64,000 nucleotides of DNA from Zymoseptoria tritici IPO323 (GCF_000219625.1 NC_018218.1:2356001-2420000), one strand, 5' to 3'; positions 42,639 to 53,463 are shown, numbered from the stretch's first letter. The notes: generated from the letters alone by a model not told the origin. Numbers and translations are program-made.

Positions 42639-44088
42639 GTCTCTCCACGACCTCACTCGACAGCCACCATGAACAACTGTCACTGGCGGCAGAAGAACCG
42701 CATAGGACCGTCTTGGTGCCAATTCGTCACAGCTTCTGGACGCTGTATTCACTACAGCAAATGTCTATACCCTGGACCGATGTCTCCTAGCATCGCCTTT
42801 TCATCTTCGCTCAAAGCCGTCCAAGCCCACAATAAGACCGAGTCTGCTTCGCTTGTTCTCTCTTCAGCGCCCAAAGGCGTACACAACGCGGGACAGAAGG
42901 CTCGCGCAAGTAAGATCTAAGCAGACGCAGTACTTTGCAGTACAAAGCGGCGCTCCTTTGGCCCAGAAAAGCGAACAGTGCCGTGAAACCACCAATATTG
43001 CCAAACTGAGGAGACAACGTGGTTACCTTAGTAATTTCCTGTCCTGAGCACGACACTGTACTCACCCCGGATCGCCATACGACATCGACCGCCGGAATAT
43101 GGCGGCTTCCCATGTTCACGTCGAATTGGCCGCTTCAAAGACGACTCCAAGGAAGAATCCTCCCACCGTGAGTAGTCCAGCATAAATCTGCATAATGCCA
43201 TGCGAGCGGACGAGTTTCCCAACCTAACCAAACAATCTCTTATCACCGACCTGCACGATCTTCGTGAATTCAGGCAAAGCCATACTTGCCGACAACCACA
43301 CCCGTGAACTACAGCTCTCCGGTAAGATATCACGCGAGATACTCGCAGCTCGCATAAAGCACGCAGATCATTACCAGCGCAACTTCGTCATGGTTGCCGG
43401 TCAAATCCACTGCTGGCGATGTTGGAGCGGTCGAGGAAGTCAAGGATTAGAGTGTGCAAAGTGTAAACATTACAGTACAGGCGGATAAGGCGGGTAAGTT
43501 TGCGGTCGATGTTGTGTGTGGGGCATAAGATGCGGGGGAATGTGTGGAGTCGGCGACAGGATGTTTGAAGGAGTAGTGTGGCCTCTGGACTCGTTCTCGA
43601 TGTCATGAAATCTGGAAATGAGATGAGTCTCCTCGGCCAGAGCCAAAGAATGTGGCATATTGGTGCCTTCGAGCTGGGACAGGAACGAGAATCGAGGAGA
43701 AGCCCATTGCATTGCTGCTGGCCAGTACGTCGTATCGACCGGACCTACTCTGCGGCTGAGCTGTGTACATTGTGCCAGCTGAGGTGCTTTGCGCGAACCG
43801 ACCAACCTAGGGATCGTTCGCAGAGTAAGCTTCCGCCTAAGCTTTCTGTGTTGGATGATCGTCCAAAGCTTACAACTAGCCGGCCATACTAACTACAGTA
43901 GGAAGGAGCTGAGATTATCGTGAGCCACTTTCCGCCGATGGATGACATCGATGTCCGAGTTTCGTTCCTTCCTGCACATCAGGCAGCGGACGCCGCACCC
44001 ATAGAGCTAACATAGGACATGGGCTTCCTCGTCTCCCTCCTGACCTTTCCAGAAAGATATCCGCTTGAACAACGAAACCTCAACGACC
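42639..44088. other. Gene-poor region right of the transposon
   Basis: 1450 bases between the transposon end and the methyltransferase start. Base composition returns to normal. The only item worth naming is a possible tiny spliced gene on the minus strand (43116-43283, listed separately). Confidence 0.4.
43116..43283 (-). CDS. Possible tiny membrane peptide gene
   Basis: A candidate two-exon frame, complement(43116..43187, 43251..43283), would give a 34-residue peptide: MALPEFTKIVQ joined to IYAGLLTVGGFFLGVVFEAA and NST. The 63-nt intron would have GTCGGT and TATGCAG ends; the donor is weak. The same frame also extends up to an ATG at 43355. The second exon encodes one clear hydrophobic helix, like small mitochondrial or ER subunits, but I cannot name a family. 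Without splicing, the frame is stopped by TAG at 43224-43226. Low certainty; it may be a relic disturbed by the neighbouring insertion. Confidence 0.25.
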
Positions 44089-44886
44089 ATGTCAGCAAAA
44101 CCCGAACGCCAAAGCTTCAACTTCGCCAACCAAGATTGGGATGGCTACGTCAAATATCGGCCTGCTTACCCTCAAGAGGTGTACTCAACCATATTCTCCT
44201 ACCACGACTCCCACAACGGCGGATACGAGGCCGGTGTTGACATCGGAGCCGGAGTTGGGATCGTCGGCGCCGAGCTGACCAAGAAGTTCGCCCATGTCAC
44301 CATCACAGATCCTGCCAAAGCGTACGTCGAGGCGGCGGAGAAGTTCTTTGCACAATACCCAAAGGACAAAGTCGCATTCCTGCAGGGAAAAGCAGAGGAT
44401 ATCATTGTGGACAAGCTGCCAAAGGGTCAGAAAGTCGACATCGTCACGGCAGCGGAGTGCCTTCACTGGGCAGACGTCGATGTCGCCACGCCTCGTATCG
44501 CAGACATTTTGAAGTCTGGAGGTACTTTTGCCGGGTGGCTGTATGGGGTCCTGCCATTGCTAGATGAGCGAGACCCGGTCTTGGCCGAGGCGAGAGAGGT
44601 TTTCTACGACATCTATGAGAAGATGATTGAGGAGTACGGCTCCAAGATCGAGAAGCAAGACGAGGACTCGGGTGGAGCGGCCATGAATGCTCGCCTTGAT
44701 AACATGCCCTTCGATGCGTTGACTTGGACTGATGTAAGGCGGATTCATACCAACAATGGCGCGCCTATGGCGTCTTCGAACTGGCCGACAAGGAAGTCCA
44801 AAGTCTCTGAAGGAGAGTCGGTTGAGATATTCGAGGATGAACATCTGATCTCTCACGACGCCGACTACAATTACCTGGAAGGATAA
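44089..44886 (+). CDS. SAM-dependent methyltransferase, truncated by an in-frame stop
   Basis: A single exon of 265 residues with a class I methyltransferase core: VDIGAGVGIVGAEL (motif I, from residue 50), VTITDPA, then KAEDIIVDKLP and VDIVTAAECLHWADVD. It resembles Crg1/trans-aconitate methyltransferase-type fungal proteins; the substrate is unknown. The annotated end is TAA at 44884-44886 (NYLEG, stop). The same frame then stays open for 44 codons to TAG at 45019-45021 and reads VHWIPPIKVKELY, then GGRSIRMTWPFVLVLATRK, which looks like the normal C-terminal strand of this family. So the gene is probably truncated by a nonsense change. The ATG at 44089 follows a purine at -3 (ccATGTC). Confidence 0.8.
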   Translation: MSAKPERQSFNFANQDWDGYVKYRPAYPQEVYSTIFSYHDSHNGGYEAGVDIGAGVGIVGAELTKKFAHVTITDPAKAYVEAAEKFFAQYPKDKVAFLQGKAEDIIVDKLPKGQKVDIVTAAECLHWADVDVATPRIADILKSGGTFAGWLYGVLPLLDERDPVLAEAREVFYDIYEKMIEEYGSKIEKQDEDSGGAAMNARLDNMPFDALTWTDVRRIHTNNGAPMASSNWPTRKSKVSEGESVEIFEDEHLISHDADYNYLEG

Positions 44887-45021
44887 CTGGTGCATTGGAT
44901 TCCACCGATCAAGGTCAAGGAGTTGTATAAGACGGAGCTTGCGCGCTTGCAGAAGGCAATGGGTGGGCGGAGCATTCGGATGACCTGGCCGTTCGTGCTG
45001 GTTCTCGCAACGAGAAAGTAG

Positions 45022-45677
45022 GCTGTCTGAAGGAAGCAAATTGCCGAAACGCTTGCTTGGCTGAGAAGGAGCACAGCATCATGTTGATGAGGAACATGAT
45101 ATTGTCATTTGTTGCAGAATGTAGAATGTTAGAAGTCTGAAAGAAGCACTTCCACCTCCCGTCGATTTCCGGCGGGGGCTTCGCATTCTTCATGCAATTC
45201 TTAGTCAGCACACCGACGTGCCCTGATGGCCTCCCACTCACTTTACTCCCGATAGGTCCTTCACGTCTCGACCTAAATAAACACATCATCGGCAGCGTGG
45301 CTTTACATGCGGTGCCCATTGCACAGGCTTGAACAGTAGTCTGCAGGTACGTCCAGCCTCACATCGCTCTCCTTCCGTTTCCCAGGTGAGGACTCTCTGC
45401 CAGGGTTTCCTTTGTTTCCTTGTTGCGAATGAAAGCATTCGTTGCCGCCCTCTTTCACTTTATCTACTCACTTCATCGTGTTGAGAATCCAAGACGATGA
45501 GATGTCACTCTATCACTCATTCGTCTGTCTCATGTTCAAAGTCTCACAATATCGCAGAAATTGATGGCGCTGTCAGCGGGAAGAGCGCCCTGTCCACGTC
45601 GCGATTCTGGCCCCTTCCGCTCCTGAACAACATCGAACTCGAAGCACCAAGCTTTGATCCATCGAACATCGCCAAAC
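45022..45677. other. Intergenic region
   Basis: 656 bases between the methyltransferase and the exonuclease gene. Minus-strand frames up to 134 codons occur without family features. The exonuclease promoter should lie in the last 300 bases. Confidence 0.4.
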
Positions 45678-47765
45678 ATGGTCTGGACCACGACGAATCT
45701 TTTCAAGGGGATTGACTGCCCAGCAGGAATCAAATGCACCCTCACCAGCTGCATTTACACGCATCACACGCCGGCGGAGCCTGCCTCAAATCAGCATGCT
45801 TCACCTGCAAATCTTGCCAAACCAAGCAACACGTCACACGACGCGGCCGAACCTGCAACTAAGCGTCGCAAAATCACCTACGAGACTCTTGCGGAGAAGC
45901 CACCAAGCAGAGCGGATCTCATCAGGGATCAATTGGCAGCTGTCAAGTCGGCAGTGAAGCCAGCCGACAAACAGGGAGTTCAGTCCGCTGTGACTCCGCC
46001 AGTCACACTGACAAAGCCCATTTCTCCTCCGCAAGCAAATGCAAAACCGACAAAGCTCGCGGCGACGCCGACCAAGGCAGCAAACTCGACAAGCGCAATG
46101 CCCATTGCGGCAACAAAGGCTCCAGCAAACAACGTCAAACCGGCAGTCGAAGAAACCCTGAACCCTCGATTGATTGCGAACGATCCTGCGGGACATCAGA
46201 AGCGGCTGGTTTTCTTGAAGGCCCTCCACGTCGAAATGGTGCGCCTGAACACGAAAGTCCGCGAGACTGTCACCGCCGACATGGCACCTACCGTGGTGCT
46301 TACCGAACAATTCATGATCAAGCTGGCACTCGACGAGGAGGAAAAGTGTGCGCGCGAACAGCCTTCCGTGTACTCCAATGTCATCAAACAACGCATCTCG
46401 GGCCTCAGAAAGATGACCATCGATGACTGGATGATATATGTGAAGACTCTGCATGCCAAGCCAGAGCCTCTACCGGCGAAGAAACAAAACCCCAAGGCAA
46501 TCGTCACCGGTTTGGAGCCAGATCAGGAGCCTTTGATTCTACCACATCTTCTCGCCGATCAGAAGACTCTGGCTGCATACGGCTACGTTCCCGTACCTCC
46601 TTCACCTGAAGAAGCTGCGCAATGCGCCGCTGCTGTCGAGGCCAGTGGAAACTATGAGACGTGCGAACGATGCGCAGCTCGCTTTCGGATGTTTCCAGAT
46701 CGCAATGCAGACGGCGCTCTTACATCGGGCGGTTCCTGTCGGTACCACCCAAACAGGCTGGTGACGCCGCCTAGCTCTAAGGGTGATCGCGAGCTGGCTC
46801 CCAAAGAGAAGTTTTTCCCATGCTGCAATGAGAAGGCCGGCTATCCTGGTTGCACCACAAGCGAGGACCATGTCTTCAAGACGACGAGTGCGGGACGACT
46901 CGCTGCCATTCTTCCATTCATCAATACACCCGACAATCCTGCACCGGCGAAAGACAAGCATGGGCGCACACCTCCAGCAGTGACGTTCGATTGTGAGATG
47001 GGATATACGACTTATGGTCTTGAGCTCATCCGCCTCACTGCGGTATCGTGGCCGTCCGGAGAGCAGCTTCTCGACATACTCGTCCGGCCACTCGGCGCCA
47101 TCATCGACCTCAACAGCAGATTCTCCGGCGTTTTCCCTGAGCACTTTCAGAATGCCATCCCTTACGAGGAGTGGAAGGAGTCGCCGCCGAGTAATTCCGA
47201 TCCAACCATCCTTCCAATAGTCGATCATCCACGACGCGCCCGAGAGCTCCTCTGCAGCTTTCTCACGCCCACGACACCCCTCATGGGACACGCGATCGAC
47301 AACGATCTCAACACCGTTCGCCTCTGTCACCCGACCATTGTCGACACGATCGTCTGCTTCCCTCATCCTCGCGGACTGCCCTTTCGATTCGGCCTCCGCA
47401 TGCTGACCCAGCGACACCTTGGTCGTTCGATCCAAACGGGAGGAGATCGTGGCCACGACTCACTGGAGGACGCAAGGGCGACGGGAGATCTGGTGCGTGT
47501 CAAGGTCGGCCAGAAGTGGAAGATGATGCAAAGTGCTGGATGGACACTGAGCAACAGCCAGCTCGTGCCGCCGGTGAAGAAGCAAGAGAAGACGTACGAT
47601 GAGCGGTTGGAAGATGTCGTGCGCGAGGAAAATGAAGCAACGGGGGAGACAGCTACGAGCGGAGCGGGTCAGAAACGCAAGAAGGAAGTCATGGCGGAGA
47701 GCGAGTCAGAGGGTGGACGTGGACATGAGTCCAGAAGCGAAGCTGTGAACCCTAAAAGAAGGTAG
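45678..47765 (+). CDS. rex3: RNA exonuclease Rex3-type (DEDDh)
   Basis: A single exon of 695 residues. The N-terminus has a CCCH-like knuckle (CPAGIKCTLTSCIYTHH), then a long Ala/Pro/Lys linker and a helical part. A cysteine/histidine cluster (CERCAARF, then CRYHPNR and FFPCCNEKAGYPGC) precedes the nuclease. The DEDDh motifs are FDCEMGYTTYGLEL (Asp438, Glu440), GHAIDNDLNTVRL and HDSLEDARAT. Rex3 in yeast trims 3' ends of RNase MRP RNA and other small RNAs. A Glu/Lys-rich tail follows. The start MVWTTTNLFKG is chosen because it directly precedes the zinc knuckle; an ATG eight codons upstream is less likely. Confidence 0.9.
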   Translation: MVWTTTNLFKGIDCPAGIKCTLTSCIYTHHTPAEPASNQHASPANLAKPSNTSHDAAEPATKRRKITYETLAEKPPSRADLIRDQLAAVKSAVKPADKQGVQSAVTPPVTLTKPISPPQANAKPTKLAATPTKAANSTSAMPIAATKAPANNVKPAVEETLNPRLIANDPAGHQKRLVFLKALHVEMVRLNTKVRETVTADMAPTVVLTEQFMIKLALDEEEKCAREQPSVYSNVIKQRISGLRKMTIDDWMIYVKTLHAKPEPLPAKKQNPKAIVTGLEPDQEPLILPHLLADQKTLAAYGYVPVPPSPEEAAQCAAAVEASGNYETCERCAARFRMFPDRNADGALTSGGSCRYHPNRLVTPPSSKGDRELAPKEKFFPCCNEKAGYPGCTTSEDHVFKTTSAGRLAAILPFINTPDNPAPAKDKHGRTPPAVTFDCEMGYTTYGLELIRLTAVSWPSGEQLLDILVRPLGAIIDLNSRFSGVFPEHFQNAIPYEEWKESPPSNSDPTILPIVDHPRRARELLCSFLTPTTPLMGHAIDNDLNTVRLCHPTIVDTIVCFPHPRGLPFRFGLRMLTQRHLGRSIQTGGDRGHDSLEDARATGDLVRVKVGQKWKMMQSAGWTLSNSQLVPPVKKQEKTYDERLEDVVREENEATGETATSGAGQKRKKEVMAESESEGGRGHESRSEAVNPKRR

Positions 47766-48303
47766 GTTTTCTCGGATATTGATGACCGAGCTTTCTTGTA
47801 AGCCTCAACACTCAACAAGAGTCAACACAGCCCAGGTCAGGCTCGGAGACCGGCTGACCGTTGCATGTGAAATTTGGTGGTGATGGCGGGAGACGAGCTT
47901 GGATATCATAGGTGTGTTTGTTTTTGTCAGTGCGAGTCAATAAGGTATAGACATGTCCCTCTTTTCCTCACATCTATCCGGGAATAAGGCTCCAGCGTAG
48001 ACTAGGTTGGAGGATCTTCGAGGAATTTGAAGCGTTGAAGGGTCACACTTTCACGCCAGATCGCCCTCGACCCATCAAAACCTTCAACCAACCAGCACGA
48101 CACGATAATCCTCCTTCCTCGCTACACCTTGACCTCCCCTACCTCTTTCTTCACGCTCCATCCCACTGTCCAGCTGGTCTGGAGAGTGTCTGCTTGCGAT
48201 ATACCGTCGACTGCCAGAGAGTTTGGGAGTCCGTCACGTCACGAGGAAGACTTGGAGCGGGAGACCCTTTCTAACAAGTCCTCCCCCACGAGAGACCAGG
48301 ACC
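47766..48303. other. Intergenic region
   Basis: 538 bases between plus-strand genes. The last 200 bases are C/T/A-rich leader-like sequence. Nothing else recognised. Confidence 0.4.
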
Positions 48304-49491
48304 ATGACGCCGCTTTTGCACTTCCCGCCCGGACATGCTGGTCGAGCAGACACGGATACCACTTCACCTTCCGACAAGGATCACTCGTCCATCGAGCGTC
48401 GACGTCTCTATATCGACACCGTCCACGTCACCGACAAGTCCCGCGACACGCCTATCCTCGACCTTCCACGCGTGAATACCAAATCCATCCCTCCACCACG
48501 CCCCGATGCGGTCCGCCGCTGTTCGACCGACCCGTCTCCCAACACCGCCCTGCTGCAGAGCTACTTCAACACCACCACCCCCACGCCGCTAAAGTCCTCC
48601 TCTCCACACCGCAATCGCTCACCCTATTCACGCTCGCACCTGCGCACCCGCTCCAGTGGCGCCGCCCTAGTCACCGCTCCGCTCATGACTCGCGCTCACT
48701 CGAGTCCCGGCCCATTCGATCTGGCGAACTCGATATCCTCAATCTCTCTCGCACCGTCCTCGCCAATGCGCACACCGGCACGACAGCGCTCGCCATTTCG
48801 TCCGATCGAGGACAGCAATGGCAACCCTATTCGACCGCGATCTCCGAGCTGGCGCGAACCGTCCACCAGCAGCGGCGCCATTCAGTCAATACAAGAAGAC
48901 TCGGAGCTGGACATCACACCGCGCCAACCTCTGGCACAATTCTCCCCTCTTCCAGCACCGTTCGGTCGCTCATCCTCCCTCCGTCGACGACCAGCCTCAC
49001 CCCTACACAGTGTTCTGAACGCGGCATCAACCCCACCCACCTATCTCCACAGCGATCAGCCTCCCTCGGCAGGCACATCCGCGTCCGGCTCCCCCACTCT
49101 CGCACCACAACGCTATCTGAACGAGACCTATCCTTCCCTCCACTCCTACGCCAGCTCCTCCTCCTTTAGTAGCCACCCTTCCACACCAACCTCAACCCGC
49201 TCCCGCTCCCCATCAATCTCCTCACTCGAAACGATCGAGGACGCACCCGATTTGGAAAGCGAAGCGACCGAAGCGGAGAGGATATTGCGATTGAAATTAG
49301 CGGCGGAAAGGGCAGAGCGCGCGGAGAACGGAGAGGAAGAAGATGGTGGACGAAGAAGGAGTAGTCTGGATGTGCCAAGGGGTTTTGGCTTTGGCAGCAG
49401 AGGAGGAAGTGCAAGGGAGAGGAAGAGGTGGAGTGTGTGTGGAGCGGAAAGGAGAGGTGATTTGGATTTGGAGACGATTTGGGAGGACTGA
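48304..49491 (+). CDS. Ser/Pro/Arg-rich disordered protein
   Basis: A single exon of 395 residues from the first ATG with good context (accATGACG). It is almost entirely low complexity (Ser, Pro, Thr, Arg) with many SP/RS sites. One recurring conserved-looking block near the end is ETIEDAPDLESEATEAERIL (about 317-336), followed by RLKLAAERAERAENGEEEDG as a short helix and then a basic WSVCGAERRGDLDLETIWED tail. Those C-terminal islands suggest a conserved function, perhaps binding to a partner. No known domain. Fungal homologues are usually annotated basic proline-rich protein. Confidence 0.72.
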   Translation: MTPLLHFPPGHAGRADTDTTSPSDKDHSSIERRRLYIDTVHVTDKSRDTPILDLPRVNTKSIPPPRPDAVRRCSTDPSPNTALLQSYFNTTTPTPLKSSSPHRNRSPYSRSHLRTRSSGAALVTAPLMTRAHSSPGPFDLANSISSISLAPSSPMRTPARQRSPFRPIEDSNGNPIRPRSPSWREPSTSSGAIQSIQEDSELDITPRQPLAQFSPLPAPFGRSSSLRRRPASPLHSVLNAASTPPTYLHSDQPPSAGTSASGSPTLAPQRYLNETYPSLHSYASSSSFSSHPSTPTSTRSRSPSISSLETIEDAPDLESEATEAERILRLKLAAERAERAENGEEEDGGRRRSSLDVPRGFGFGSRGGSARERKRWSVCGAERRGDLDLETIWED

Positions 49492-50405
49492 TCGAGCAAT
49501 GAGCAGAGGAGGTGGTAGGGGCAAAAATTGTGAAGCGAGGAGGAAGCGTGAATCGAATTTGACGAACCTGCGACTGTCGGAGTTGTGGGAAAAATTGAAT
49601 CATGGACACTTTTAAGGTCATGGTGGCGTTTATGGGAAAGGGCATGGACACGGATACGGCATGGAAGGGATATGAGACTGGTGATTTTGAACCAAGGCGT
49701 TGTAGATTACGATACCCAATGTTAGCTTCGAAGACCTGTACTTTCGATAGGCACGACTTTTTCGCTTTTTGCAACGGCCTTTCAGATCTTTTGCAACTCC
49801 CTCGTGAACACTACGGCAAGCTGATTCGCCTGGCTTTCAGGCACAGTGCCTGATCATTCTGTTCCAATGAAGGTCTTCTACCCTAGTGCCCTTTTTCGCA
49901 TAGCAGCCTCTCCGGCGCGGAAGGCGCTGATTTCTTTCCTCCTCACATTGCCCTCCTGGCGCCATGACATGGTTTCAAGAACCTGGCTTGAGCTAGCCTT
50001 CAGCGACCTGGCAACGTCCATGTTCTTCTGGTGGCCGCTGAAATCTCCTCGTTTGTCGGACTGGGGTCATGATGTGCTGGAATTCGAGCCTGTGCTGCTG
50101 AGGATTTCCAGACTGCATTTGAGACCTGTGTCTCCACTCCGGTCAGGCGAGAATCCACGCCCAAGAGGCTGATGACCGGTCCGGTCGAGATGCCAGTGCT
50201 GTCCCGGTAGGTATCCCGTGGCCGACATCGACCTGTTTCGCGGAATACGTATCCCGGCCGTCAGAAGGAGGAGCACCACTGGTAGCACTCATTGTCCTCC
50301 ATGCGATCAGCGCAGCCAGGACCTTGGATACTTCATCATGTAGTCAAAATCACAGGCGGGAGAGAAGTGAACCCACCCTCTCCCACCAACACTCATTCGT
50401 TTTTT
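49492..50405. other. Convergent gene-poor spacer
   Basis: 914 bases between two converging genes. Plus-strand frames (49602-49853, 49846-50172) have no domain, leader or codon pattern that would support a gene. Likely long 3' UTRs and spacer. Confidence 0.4.
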
Positions 50406-51170
50406 TCACCCCAGCATACTCTTCTTCCTCCCCCTCATCCTCACATCCTCCAACCTCTTCAGCGTCGTCTTGGCCGACTTGCTCGTCTCCCCATACGCCC
50501 TCAACACCTCCCCGAACAACCCCTCCTCCCTCGGATGCGTCGACCCAAACGCTCGTTCCAGAACATACAAGTCCACCGCGCGGTCCTCCTCCTGCACCGC
50601 CTGCGTCGCGAGGCCAAAGTCGATGAGCACAATCTCGCCTTCCAGCCCACCCTCTATCTGATCCTCTCCATCCCGAGTAGTGGCCCTTCGTAACATCATA
50701 TTACTCGTCGTCAAATCCCCATGTATCACGCCAATAGCATGCAACCTCCCGACCGCCGTTCCAATCCTCCTCATCAACCCTTTCAACTCCTCTTCCTCTC
50801 CCTCCGCACCCACTCTTCTCCCTCTCACCGCCGCCTTGACAGTCGGTCCTTCAATCCACTCACTCATCATCCATCCCGCCTCCCAATCCAGAGCATACAC
50901 CCCCGGCACAGCGACGCCTTCTTTCCGGCATTTGACCAACACGCGCGCTTCAGCGAGGATTCGTTGGCGGGTCAAGCGAGCATCGAGAGTGGGATGTCGC
51001 CATGGTTTCGCGGGGCGGACTTTCAATGCGGCGGGCGTGGTGGGCGTGAGGAAGGTGGTGCGGTAGAGGAGAGCTTCGGCGCCTTGGGTTATGAGGGTGA
51101 AGGGCTCGGTGGATTCCGAGAATGGAGGGGGGAGGGCGTGCGTTCGCGGCGGCGGTGCTGGGGTAATCAT
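50406..51170 (-). CDS. bud32: EKC/KEOPS complex kinase Bud32 (PRPK)
   Basis: A single exon of 254 residues, the usual size of this minimal atypical kinase. Signature segments are LITQGAEALLYRTTFL (glycine-loop equivalent), the ATP-binding Lys50 in AALKVRPAKPWRHPTLD, the catalytic HGDLTTSNMM (150-159) and the metal-binding IDFGLA (183-188). The C-terminal RMRGRKKSMLG is the expected basic tail. Bud32 with Kae1 makes the t6A modification at position 37 of ANN-decoding tRNAs. The N-terminus (MITPAPPPRTH) is slightly extended and Pro-rich; a Glu/Gly-rich insertion precedes LKGLMRRIG. Confidence 0.95.
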   Translation of the reverse strand: MITPAPPPRTHALPPPFSESTEPFTLITQGAEALLYRTTFLTPTTPAALKVRPAKPWRHPTLDARLTRQRILAEARVLVKCRKEGVAVPGVYALDWEAGWMMSEWIEGPTVKAAVRGRRVGAEGEEEELKGLMRRIGTAVGRLHAIGVIHGDLTTSNMMLRRATTRDGEDQIEGGLEGEIVLIDFGLATQAVQEEDRAVDLYVLERAFGSTHPREEGLFGEVLRAYGETSKSAKTTLKRLEDVRMRGRKKSMLG

Positions 51171-51485
51171 GGTTGTTGTAGTGAGAGGAGGATTTGAGTA
51201 TTGAAGAAGTGTTCAGTGGATAAGAATCAAGGGAACAGAAGTCCAAACTTTTGAAGAGTGACCCCTCCAAACCGCGTCGGTACCCCCACCATGCTTTAGC
51301 CTACCGAGCCATAGGTATGTGCTGCTAGGTATGAAATGCGTTTCCTCATCGAGGAAGCGCTGACAACGGCTCGAAAGATTCGCTGCTGGCCTTTAGAGTA
51401 GACATCCTCGAAGCAACAACTACTTCCTGCTAGATGGTTTATGCTCCATACCTCCTTCTCTCCTTCCTACTTGTCCAACAACATC
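51171..51485. other. Intergenic spacer
   Basis: 315 bases between two minus-strand genes; holds the Bud32 promoter and the 3' end of the coiled-coil gene. No feature recognised. Confidence 0.4.
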
Positions 51486-53128
51486 TTACACCTCGAAGAC
51501 CTCACCAACCTCCCTTCCATTTCCCAGTCCCGTCCGCCTCAAATCTGCAACATCAACCCTCCAACCCCTCCACTGCTCCAACCCACGCTTGACCTCCTTG
51601 ATCCTCTCAATCCTCCTCTTCGCCTCCTCTTCCTGTGCAAGCAAGAACGCATCCTCGTCAAATCCATCTTCACTCAATAATCCTACAGACGGCGCCCGTT
51701 CTCGACCCGCGCCTTGTCCTTGAGGCGGACGACCCGTGAAGGCATTGATTCCCGACGTGATGACATCCTGAAACGTGCTCGTCTGTCGTGGGAGGCTTCC
51801 ACGCTTCCCGAACGGCGAGTACGGAGTCGCCAAGTCTACGTCTTCGTACTCTTTGCCATCCTCGTCCAATCCGGGCTGCAGCTCCGCGCGTTTGTCCCTC
51901 CATACCCCGCGGCGGAGATCGAAGTTCTCCGCTTCGAGCGCACGGATCTTGGCCTGCAGTTCGCCAGTCTCCGTCTCCTCCTCACCCAGTTCGAACTCCG
52001 ACGCATCGCGAACGTGCGAAGGACGGTCGCGGCGTTTGAGCTGTGCGCGAGCATCGGCGAGTTCCTTGTCTTTTGACTGGGATAGAGTCGTGGCGTCGCG
52101 GTGGAGTTTTGTGAGTGCCTCAATCTTCTGCTCGAGACTAGCTGCACGCTGCGCGGCCGCTTCGAGGTTGGTGTTGGCGGTGCGGAGGTCGGATTCGAGC
52201 ACAGTGATGCGCTTGGTAAGCGCTTCCGGATCCTCGTTGGCCGCTTTGGTGTCGTCACTCGGGAAGGCGATGGAGACTTTGAGGGCTTCGAGTTCCTTTC
52301 GGACAGACTCCGTCGCGGTCTCGGCTGTTGATGCACGGTCGGTCAGATCCTTTGCGGAGGCTTCCCGTTCGGATAGCTTTGCTTGCAGGTTTGTGACTTG
52401 GTTGCGGAGGTTGCTGATGTCCAGCTCGAGGGATTCAATCGTGGACGTCTTGCTGGCGAGCTGTTCTGAGATTTCCGGGCTCGGTCCCGACGCCCGTCGA
52501 GCAGGTCCTTTCGCAGCTTGTTGAGCCTGTGCGAGTTGTCGTTGCACCGATTCCAGCTCAGTGCTCAACCGTTCGGCCTCTTTCGCCTTGCTCTTCAGCT
52601 CGGCCACATCGCTGCTACTTTCGCGCATAGCCTCCAGCTCTTCCTCTGCTGTTGCCAACCGAGTGGCTCCATCCTTGTTCTGCTCCTGAAGCGTTTTGTT
52701 CTCCTTCTCGAGCTCCTCAATCTTCGCTGCTTGCTTGCGGTACAGCTCTTGGACTTCTGCTTGTGGACCTGACCCGTGACGAAAGGACTCTGATCGCTCT
52801 CTGGACTGCTGCGATTCGGATGCTGCCGGTTCGGGTGCGTCCTCGGTGTCGGCTGCTGGTGTGTCCTCTGGCTCGGCTTCTGCTTCTTCATTTGCAGGCG
52901 CGCCCGCTTCTCCTCCCTCTTCAGCGCCCTCGTCAGCTTTTGCGTCTGCAGCTTTGGCATCCTTTTTCTTGGCTCCCTTCTTGCCCTTCTTTGCTGGCTC
53001 CTTCTTCAGTTGCTCATACTGGAGTACCAGTCAGTAAAGAGCTCGCCAAACTCGACCAGTGGATTATCACTGACCCGTTTCTTAGCTGCTGCTAGCTTCT
53101 CAGCTTTCTCCTTGTCCTCATCTGCCAT
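51486..53128 (-). CDS. Conserved fungal coiled-coil protein
   Basis: Two exons, complement(51486..53018, 53075..53128), encode 528 residues; the 56-nt intron (GTCAGT..CCAG) joins MADEDKEKAEKLAAAKKR to YEQLKKEPAKKGKKG. A Lys-rich then acidic Ala/Glu/Pro region (about 20-85) is followed by long heptad coiled coil (about 110-400). The C-terminus carries conserved-looking features: FDLRRGVWRDKRAEL, SGINAFTGR, FDEDAFLLAQEEEAKRRIER and a final GLEQWRGWRVDVADLRRTG. This resembles fungal proteins labelled M protein repeat protein and is golgin-like in layout. Localisation and role are not known from sequence. Confidence 0.8.
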
Positions 53129-53463
53129 GGTGACTCAACGTAGCGTCAGAAGCTATCTGGTTCGCAATGGACAGCTGGAGCCAAGGACGGGAGGTCGTCA
53201 AGCATGACTAAGCTGAACCTTGCCCAGGGCTGCTCTGGGTGGTAGATTTCGTTGTTGCAACCGAAGAAGAACTACCTGCATGGATCAAGGCAAGCACGTA
53301 CGATTGTTTGACACAGACGAGAGCAATAAACACTGACGCTGGAAAGAAGTTTGTTTCAATTCGTAAATGTCTTTTGGTTTCGTCCGTCTATCGCCTTAGA
53401 AGAGCATTAACATAGCTCGCAATCTTTCAGACAAACATTCATCAAGCCGCAACTAGCACCCCC
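53129..53463. other. Intergenic spacer
   Basis: 335 bases between two minus-strand genes, holding the coiled-coil gene promoter and the transketolase 3' UTR. Nothing recognised. Confidence 0.4.

Noticed and set aside
38442..42646. 8-base target duplication around the outer element
   Set aside because: gtctccta and gtctctcc share only the first five bases and are offset from the repeat end, so I do not claim it.
43224..43250. 27-nt intron GTCGGT..GTTAG in the mini-gene
   Set aside because: Too short for a fungal spliceosomal intron; the 63-nt alternative is preferred.
48129..49169. Overlapping plus-strand frame of 346 codons, Arg/His/Ser/Thr-rich
   Set aside because: Frame-shifted reading of the Ser/Pro-rich gene at 48304; that gene has the better start context and the conserved-looking C-terminus.
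51775..52524. Plus-strand Ser/Arg/Ala-rich frame of 249 codons
   Set aside because: Complement of a coiled-coil gene; the low-complexity Ser runs mirror Glu/Ala/Leu codons on the other strand.
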